64,000 bases of DNA, taken from positions 62,001-126,000 of the forward strand of contig JBOGVZ010000085.1 of the NCBI GenBank assembly GCA_050692985.1, given 5' to 3'. Shown here piece after piece: positions 59,289-64,000 of this stretch. The notes beneath the pieces were generated by a model. The model saw only the letters and a list, made by a program, of their open reading frames with translations. It was not told where the DNA came from and searched no databases. The position numbers and the translations under genes are program-made. The DNA is from JBOGVZ01 sp050692985. Lineage in GTDB: Bacteria > Actinomycetota > UBA4738 > CALAEC01. Positions within the stretch are counted from its first letter, which is position 1. Each line of letters begins with the position of its first letter.

Positions 59289-59982
59289 GAACCAGGGGCG
59301 GATCCTCGTCGTCGAGGACGAGTCCTCGCTCTCGGAGGCGATCGCCTACAACCTGGAGCAGGAGGGGTACGGGGTCACCACCGCCGGCGACGGGGCGAGC
59401 GCCCTCAACGAGTTCCGGGCCGGGGGACCCGACCTGGTGGTCCTGGACCTCATGCTGCCGGGCGTCCCGGGGCTGGACGTGTGCCGGACGATCCGCCGCG
59501 AGTCCACCGTGCCCATCATCGTCCTGACCGCCAAGGACTCGGAGGCCGACAAGGTGGCGGGCCTGGAGCTGGGGGCCGACGACTACGTCACCAAACCCTT
59601 CTCGATGCGCGAGCTGGTGTCCCGTGTCCGGGCCCACCTCCGCCGGACGCGCATGGCCGGGCTGGCGGAGGACGACCACGAGGTCCTGCACGGCGGTCCG
59701 GTCGAGCTCGACGTGGCCCGCCACGAGGCACGGGTCCGCGGCGAGCCGGTGGCCTTTCCGCCCAAGGAGTTCGACCTGCTGGAGGCGTTCCTGCGAAGGC
59801 CGGGACGCCTGCTCACCCGGCACTTCCTCATCGACGAGGTGTGGGGGCCCGACTACTTCGGCGACACCAAGACCCTGGACGTCCACGTGAAGCGCGTGCG
59901 GCAGAAGATCGAGGACGACCCCCACCATCCCCAGCGCCTGGTGACCGTGCGGGGGCTGGGCTACAAGTTCGTCGATGGCTGA
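59278..59982 (+). CDS. OmpR-family response regulator, RegX3/PhoP-like
   Basis: A 234-residue regulator. The receiver domain has ILVVEDESSLSEAIAYNLEQ (acidic pair), LVVLDLMLPG (phosphorylated Asp about residue 54), VLTAKDSE and VTKPFSMREL (Lys). The winged-helix domain includes FPPKEFDLLEAFLRRPGRLL, DEVWGPDYFGDTKTLDVHV and VRGLGYKFVDG. Its location beside phoU and the Pho boxes makes it the probable activator of pst. It overlaps arsC by 8 bases. The likely partner kinase is two genes downstream. Confidence 0.93.
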   Translation: MRAENQGRILVVEDESSLSEAIAYNLEQEGYGVTTAGDGASALNEFRAGGPDLVVLDLMLPGVPGLDVCRTIRRESTVPIIVLTAKDSEADKVAGLELGADDYVTKPFSMRELVSRVRAHLRRTRMAGLAEDDHEVLHGGPVELDVARHEARVRGEPVAFPPKEFDLLEAFLRRPGRLLTRHFLIDEVWGPDYFGDTKTLDVHVKRVRQKIEDDPHHPQRLVTVRGLGYKFVDG

Positions 59983-60376
59983 CCGGCCGGTCGTGCTGTT
60001 CGTCTGCGTCCACAACGCGGGCCGGTCCCAGATGGCCGCCGCCTTGCTCGAGCACCTGGCCGGGGACCGGGTCCTGGTGCGCAGCGCGGGCACCGAGCCG
60101 GCGGAGCGGATCAACCCCCGGGTGGTGGAGGCGATGCGGGAGGAGGGGATCGACCTCGAGGGCCGACAGCCCCGGCGGCTGGAGGACGAGGCGGTGCTCC
60201 GGGCCGACGTGGTCATCACGATGGGATGCGGCGACGCCTGCCCGGTGTACCCCGGGAAGCGGTACGAGGACTGGGAGCTCGAGGATCCCTCCGGGAAGCC
60301 CCTGGGGGTCGCGCGGCGCATCCGCGACGAGATCCGGGCCCGGGTCGAGGGGCTGATCGCCTCACTCGACCGCTAG
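59975..60376 (+). CDS. arsC: Arsenate reductase, low-molecular-weight phosphatase type
   Basis: A 133-residue protein. VCVHNAGRSQMAAALLEH is the P-loop with nucleophilic Cys and Arg (CxxNxxRS). TMGCGDACPVYPG carries the two further cysteines used in thioredoxin-coupled arsenate reduction, and EDWELEDPSGKP the acid. Arsenate enters cells through Pst, so its position inside the phosphate locus makes physiological sense. A tyrosine phosphatase role is less likely given the extra cysteine pair. Confidence 0.92.
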   Translation: MADRPVVLFVCVHNAGRSQMAAALLEHLAGDRVLVRSAGTEPAERINPRVVEAMREEGIDLEGRQPRRLEDEAVLRADVVITMGCGDACPVYPGKRYEDWELEDPSGKPLGVARRIRDEIRARVEGLIASLDR

Positions 60377-60385
60377 GGCAACCCC

Positions 60386-61168
60386 ATGCCCGAGCTCCCC
60401 GACGTCGATGCCTTCCGGCGAACCTTCGCCGAGCGCGCCGCGGGTCGCACCGTTCGGCGGGTCGTGGTCACCGATGCCGGCATCCTCCGCAACGCCCCCG
60501 CGCCGACGCTGGACCGGGCCCTGCGCGGCCACCGGTTCGAGGAGCCCGCCCGCCACGGCAAGTGGCTGGTGTGCCGGACCGACGGGCCGGCGGTGCTGAT
60601 CCACTTCGGGATGACCGGCGAGCTCGAGTGGGCGGATGGCCAGGCCGGGAGGCACCGCTACGACCGGGTGATCTTCGTCCTGGACAGGGGCGAGCTCCGC
60701 TACCGCGACATGCGTAAGCTCCGGGGGCTGTGGCTGGCCCACGACGAGGAGGAGATCGCGGCCATACTGGGGCCGCTGGGGCCCGACGCGCTCACGGTGA
60801 ACCGTCGAGCGTTCCGGGAGCTGCTGGGGCGCCGCCGCGGGCGCGCCAAGGCGGTGCTGATGAACCAGGGGGTGCTGTCGGGGATCGGCAACCTGCTGGC
60901 CGACGAGATCCTGTGGCACGCGCGCATCCATCCCTCGGCTCGGGTCGAGGACCTCTCGGAGGAAGACGTGGACCGACTCCACCGCGAGCTTCGCCGGATC
61001 CTGCGGGCGTCGCTGCGCCACGACCGGGTCCCGGCGCGGCGCGAATGGCTGCTGCGGGTCCGGGGCCTGCCGGGGGCGACCTGTCCCCGGTGCGGAACGC
61101 CGCTGGCCCGCTCGGAGGTCGCCGGGCGGACCACGTACGCCTGCCCCCGGTGCCAGCCCCCACCGTAG
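60386..61168 (+). CDS. Fpg/Nei-family DNA glycosylase-AP lyase
   Basis: A 260-residue DNA repair enzyme. After Met removal, Pro2 and Glu3 (MPELPDVD) are the catalytic residues. The conserved Lys is in RHGKWL, HFGMTG forms the damage-site loop, NQGVLSGIGNLLADEILW is the helix-two-turn-helix, and CPRCGTPLARSEVAGRTTYACPRC is the zinc finger with its conserved Arg, here given as CPRCGTP ... GRTTYACPRC. It excises oxidised bases. PELPDV rather than PELPEV places it with Nei/Fpg2-like members. ATG 60386 is 9 bases after arsC. Confidence 0.9.
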   Translation: MPELPDVDAFRRTFAERAAGRTVRRVVVTDAGILRNAPAPTLDRALRGHRFEEPARHGKWLVCRTDGPAVLIHFGMTGELEWADGQAGRHRYDRVIFVLDRGELRYRDMRKLRGLWLAHDEEEIAAILGPLGPDALTVNRRAFRELLGRRRGRAKAVLMNQGVLSGIGNLLADEILWHARIHPSARVEDLSEEDVDRLHRELRRILRASLRHDRVPARREWLLRVRGLPGATCPRCGTPLARSEVAGRTTYACPRCQPPP

Positions 61169-61171
61169 ACT
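61166..61171 (+). promoter_or_regulatory. -10 element of the histidine kinase gene
   Basis: TAGACT overlaps the stop of the Fpg-like gene and is followed after 7 bases by GTG 61179. This predicts a leaderless internal transcript. Confidence 0.4.
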
Positions 61172-61178
61172 GCCTGGG

Positions 61179-62507
61179 GTGAAGCGCACCCTGGCGGGAC
61201 GCCTCCTGATCGGGTACGCCGCGTCGGTGGTGGCCGTCCTGGCCTTCCTCGCGGTGCTCCCCGGCCGGGTCGGCAACTCCCGGCTGATCACGGTGTCCGC
61301 GATCGTCGTGGCCGCCCTCGCGGGGGGGGTGGCCCTGTGGCTGGTGGCCCGGGGGGTGACCGGCCCCCTGCGGCGGATGACGGCCGCCGCGCAGGCCATG
61401 TCGGCCGGCGACCTGACCGGCCGCGTCCCCGCCGGTGGCACCCGGGAGCTGGCCGTTCTGGCCGAGACCCTCAACCGGATGGCCGAGGACCTCGGGGTAC
61501 GCATGGAGGAGGTTCGCCGGGAACGGGGCCAGCTCGAGCAGATCCTGGGAGCCATGGCCGAGGGGGTGGTCCTCGTCGAGGCCGGTGGGCGGGTGGTCTT
61601 CGCGAACCGCGCGGCCCGGCGCATCCTGCGGGGGTCCCCGGCCGACCTCCGGTCCCTGGCCCCCCACGGGCTCCGCGAGCTGGTGGAGGAGGCCCGCCGC
61701 AGCCCCACCCCGGCCCAGCGCGAGCTGGAGACCGGGCTGCCGGCCCGCCAGATCGTGGCCACCGGCCTGTCCGTGGGCACCGGCAGGGCGGTGCTCCTGG
61801 TCCTCCGGGACGTCACCGCCGCCCGCCGGGTGGAGGCCATGCGGCGGGACTTCGTGGCCGACGCCTCCCACGAGCTCAAGACGCCCGCGGCGGCGATCCG
61901 GGCGGGGGCGGAGACGGTGCAGCGGGCGGTCCGCGACGATCCGGCGGCCGCGTCCCGGTTCGCGGACCGCCTCCATCGCGACGCCGATCGCCTGTCGAGG
62001 ATCGTGTCCGACCTGCTCGACCTGTCGCGGCTGGAGGCGGAACGGCCCTCGTTCGCGGAGGTGCGCCTCGATCGGGTGGTGACGGAGCAGGTGGAGGCGG
62101 TCCGGGCTCGGGCCGCCGAGGCGGCGGTGACCCTGGAGGCGCGTTCGGCGCCGGTCACGGTCCGCGGCTCCGGCCGGGACCTGGGGCTGCTGGTGGGGAA
62201 CCTCCTCGACAACGCGCTGCGATACACGCCGCCCGGAGGCCGGATCGGCGTGGAGGTCGGGCCGCGGGACGGCGAGGCCTTGGTCACGGTGGTCGACACG
62301 GGGATCGGGATCCCCTCCCGGGATCTGCCCCGCATCTTCGAGCGCTTCTACCGGGTGGACCGGGCCCGCAGCCGCGAGACGGGCGGGACCGGGCTGGGGC
62401 TGTCGATCGCCCGCCACGTGGCCGAGCAGCACGGCGGCCGGGTGGAGGCCCGCAGCGAGCTGGGCCAGGGCTCCACGTTCCGCCTGCGCCTCCCCGCCAT
62501 CGGCTAG
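61179..62507 (+). CDS. Sensor histidine kinase, PhoR/SenX3-like
   Basis: A 442-residue kinase. Two helices (about residues 8-28 and 36-57) are separated by almost no external loop, as in PhoR/SenX3 kinases that sense through Pst/PhoU rather than a ligand domain. A HAMP domain (about 58-110) and a PAS-like domain follow (about 120-215, ILGAMAEGVVLVEAGGRVVF). HisKA has His in ADASHELKTPAAAI. The HATPase motifs are NLLDNALRYTP, VDTGIGIPSRDL, FERFYRVDRARSR and GTGLGLSIARHV. It is the probable partner of the regulator at 59278. Confidence 0.92.
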   Translation: MKRTLAGRLLIGYAASVVAVLAFLAVLPGRVGNSRLITVSAIVVAALAGGVALWLVARGVTGPLRRMTAAAQAMSAGDLTGRVPAGGTRELAVLAETLNRMAEDLGVRMEEVRRERGQLEQILGAMAEGVVLVEAGGRVVFANRAARRILRGSPADLRSLAPHGLRELVEEARRSPTPAQRELETGLPARQIVATGLSVGTGRAVLLVLRDVTAARRVEAMRRDFVADASHELKTPAAAIRAGAETVQRAVRDDPAAASRFADRLHRDADRLSRIVSDLLDLSRLEAERPSFAEVRLDRVVTEQVEAVRARAAEAAVTLEARSAPVTVRGSGRDLGLLVGNLLDNALRYTPPGGRIGVEVGPRDGEALVTVVDTGIGIPSRDLPRIFERFYRVDRARSRETGGTGLGLSIARHVAEQHGGRVEARSELGQGSTFRLRLPAIG

Positions 62508-62602
62508 CTGCAAAGACCCCCCAGGTCGCAGGAGTGGTCGGATGAGGGCGGCGGGGCGACCGCGAGGGCCCCGGGTGGCGAAGCCGTCCGGCGCCGTGGG
62601 GC

Positions 62603-63763
62603 TCAGCGGGCCGCGGAGGGCTCCTCGTCGAGCAGGGCCAGGCTGGCCGTGAAGCCGTGGAGGAAGTTCTTGCCGCCGACCGGCCCCAGCTCCCCGGCGC
62701 AGAAGAACCCGGCCAGCGGAAGACCTCCCAGCTCGCTGGAGACGAGCGCGGCGTCGTGGTCCGGCTCGCCGAACAGCCGGGAGCCGCGGCCGTTGCAGGT
62801 GAACAGCAGGGCGCCGGCCGGCGGGGGCCCCACTCCCGCCAGCAGGGCCCGAAGGTCCTCGTCGGCCGAGGCGGCGTCCCGGACGTGGAACCGCACGGTC
62901 TCCCCCACCGGGATGGCGTCGCCCACGGCGATGGCCCCGGACTCGGCGTCCGCCCCGATGACCCCGCGGATCAGGAAGTCGCCTCGATCCCAGCGGGGCT
63001 TGTACTCGTCGATGACCCTGCCGATGTGCAGGCCCCGGGACAGCAGGGTCCGGTCCCTGTCCGGCAGCGAGGTCGCCAGCTCCCGGACCCGCTCCAGCGG
63101 AGGGCGCCCGGCCAGCTCGTGGATGACGTTGCCCTCGGACCGCGTGACCGTGTAGGCCTCTCCCACCGGCCGACACCCCTGGGAGACCACCGTCCTGACC
63201 CGGACCCCCGGGGGGACGCGGATCCCCACGGCGCCCCGGTTCCGGACCTCCCGCCCCAGGAACAGCCGCGTCTCGCCGGGAGCCCCCCCGCCGCTGGCCA
63301 TGCCCCCCACCACGACCGCCCCGGGGACGTTGCCGTTCACGTATCCCAGGACGAGATCGACCGGGAAGGTGAACGGGTCGCACAGCAGGATGTGTCCCCG
63401 ACCCTCGCCGTCCGGGGGCCACCCGGCCAGCCCGATCCCCTGGTCGGTCTCCACCACGTCCATGGCGAAGGGCTCGGGGTCGCCGGTGAAGCTGCCCAGC
63501 CAGACCGAGACCGCGGGGGCCTCTTCGACCTCGCGCGCCTCCCCGACCACGGCCTCGCCCACGCACCCGAGGACCGTCCCGGGCCCGGCGGCCTCGTGGA
63601 CGGCGTCGAGGACGTCGCCGGCCCGGTCCGTGTGGTGGGGGGAGGCGAACACCAGGGCCAGCGACGGTGGAGCGGTCAGCCCAGCGCGGGCGGCCATGGC
63701 GGCCTCCACCGCCGCCTGGCGGGCGTCGGTCGCCGTGGAGAGACCCGCGCCGGTGGAGAGCAT
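62603..63763 (-). CDS. FIST-domain protein
   Basis: A 386-residue protein with FIST_N and FIST_C domains. The N-terminal half includes PSLALVFASPHH, VLGCVGEAVVG, ILLCDPFTFPVDLVLGYVN and VVGGMASGGG. The C-terminal half includes GCRPVGEAYTVTRSEGNVIHELAGRPPL and ALLFTCNGRGSRLFGEPDHDAALV, then GFFCAGELGPVGGKNFLHGFT. FIST domains are putative sensory input modules for small molecules, often amino-acid-like. No output domain is attached here. ATG 63763 lies 5 bases after the nadD stop, so the two probably form an operon. Confidence 0.9.
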   Translation of the reverse strand: MLSTGAGLSTATDARQAAVEAAMAARAGLTAPPSLALVFASPHHTDRAGDVLDAVHEAAGPGTVLGCVGEAVVGEAREVEEAPAVSVWLGSFTGDPEPFAMDVVETDQGIGLAGWPPDGEGRGHILLCDPFTFPVDLVLGYVNGNVPGAVVVGGMASGGGAPGETRLFLGREVRNRGAVGIRVPPGVRVRTVVSQGCRPVGEAYTVTRSEGNVIHELAGRPPLERVRELATSLPDRDRTLLSRGLHIGRVIDEYKPRWDRGDFLIRGVIGADAESGAIAVGDAIPVGETVRFHVRDAASADEDLRALLAGVGPPPAGALLFTCNGRGSRLFGEPDHDAALVSSELGGLPLAGFFCAGELGPVGGKNFLHGFTASLALLDEEPSAAR

Positions 63764-63768
63764 CACTC

Positions 63769-64000
63769 CTACCCTAGCCCTTCGCCCACGAACGGCGCGG
63801 CTTCGGGCGGGACCAGGTCCGAGACGTCCTGGCCCCGGCGCAGGCGCTGGCGGACCGCGCTCGAGGAGATGCCGGCGACGGTGGGGGGAAGGTCGATCCG
63901 CTCGACGCTCCCCGCCCACCTCGGGTTGGCCGACAGCACCGCCCCGACGACCGGCTCGTCTCCGGCCCGAACCGCGAAGGCCACGTCGGCGGCGGCGAAC
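63769..64000 (-). CDS. nadD: Nicotinate-nucleotide adenylyltransferase, C-terminal part (cut by window edge)
   Basis: The frame is open to the window edge, so only about 77 C-terminal residues are visible. IDLPPTVAGISSSAVRQRLRRG followed by VSDLVPPEAAPFV matches the ISSxxIRxRxxxGxSIxxLVPxxV end of NadD, which adenylates nicotinate mononucleotide in NAD synthesis. The catalytic HxGH region lies outside the window. Identification rests on this tail alone. Confidence 0.8.
   Translation of the reverse strand, partial: FAAADVAFAVRAGDEPVVGAVLSANPRWAGSVERIDLPPTVAGISSSAVRQRLRRGQDVSDLVPPEAAPFVGEGLG

Overview
The window is about 64 kb of GC-rich DNA (I judge roughly 70% G+C by eye) with short intergenic gaps and many 4-base start/stop overlaps. 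Gene content points to a deep-branching actinobacterium: ctaE-qcrCAB-ctaG, a RegX3/PhoP-type phosphate regulator with 11-base GTTCACC-type Pho repeats, PucR and TetR regulators, an F420/LLM-type oxidoreductase, and many apparently leaderless starts. The complete System I (Ccm) cytochrome c maturation operon is unusual for that phylum, so no family or genus is proposed. I see no tRNA, rRNA, CRISPR array, insertion sequence or prophage. The segment looks like ordinary chromosome.

Layout. 1-1889: 3' part of ctaD plus a subunit IV gene. 1890-2232: gap with a minus-strand promoter and a foldable RNA. 2233-3874: secreted/anchored esterase and a 4-helix membrane protein. 3871-7300 (minus): aminotransferase, epimerase and glycosyltransferase, probably for a surface glycan. 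7405-9845: secreted sugar dehydrogenase and an MFS transporter. 9859-14191 (minus): ctaE-qcrC-qcrA-qcrB-ctaG, the rest of the bc1-aa3 respiratory branch. 14258-15076: stress-type glycine-rich protein and a zinc ribbon protein. 15175-21871: ccmABCDEFGHI, which would attach heme to the diheme QcrC. 21885-25840: small genes, ferredoxin, LLM oxidoreductase, hydrolase, DUF72. 25873-30003 (minus): sensor kinase and acetyl-CoA synthetase. 30100-31709: an epimerase and a methyltransferase.

31779-37967 is a catabolic island: two aldehyde dehydrogenases, a PucR regulator and a class III aminotransferase, with three copies of one palindromic operator. It probably degrades amines (putrescine/GABA-like). 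38055-40896: pterin dehydratase, an MgtE-like transporter and a tandem PhoU/TrkA-C protein. 40904-43457: ispH and two tandem RlpA-like secreted proteins with nearly identical leaders. 43506-50671: corA, an acyl-CoA dehydrogenase divergent from a TetR regulator, a hydrolase, a domain fragment, HPPD and a DUF3179 lipoprotein. 50716-53827: a cyclase/ATPase/TPR protein and a zinc protein.

53984-62507 is the phosphate module: a short DUF47 protein, pstB-pstA-pstC-pstS on the minus strand, two Pho-box arrays, then phoU, response regulator, arsC, Fpg-like glycosylase and histidine kinase on the plus strand. The window ends with a FIST protein and the 3' end of nadD.

The strongest non-gene signals are the Pho boxes, the three PucR operators, the duplicated RlpA leader (better conserved than the mature coding region) and the minus-strand RNA candidate near 2 kb.
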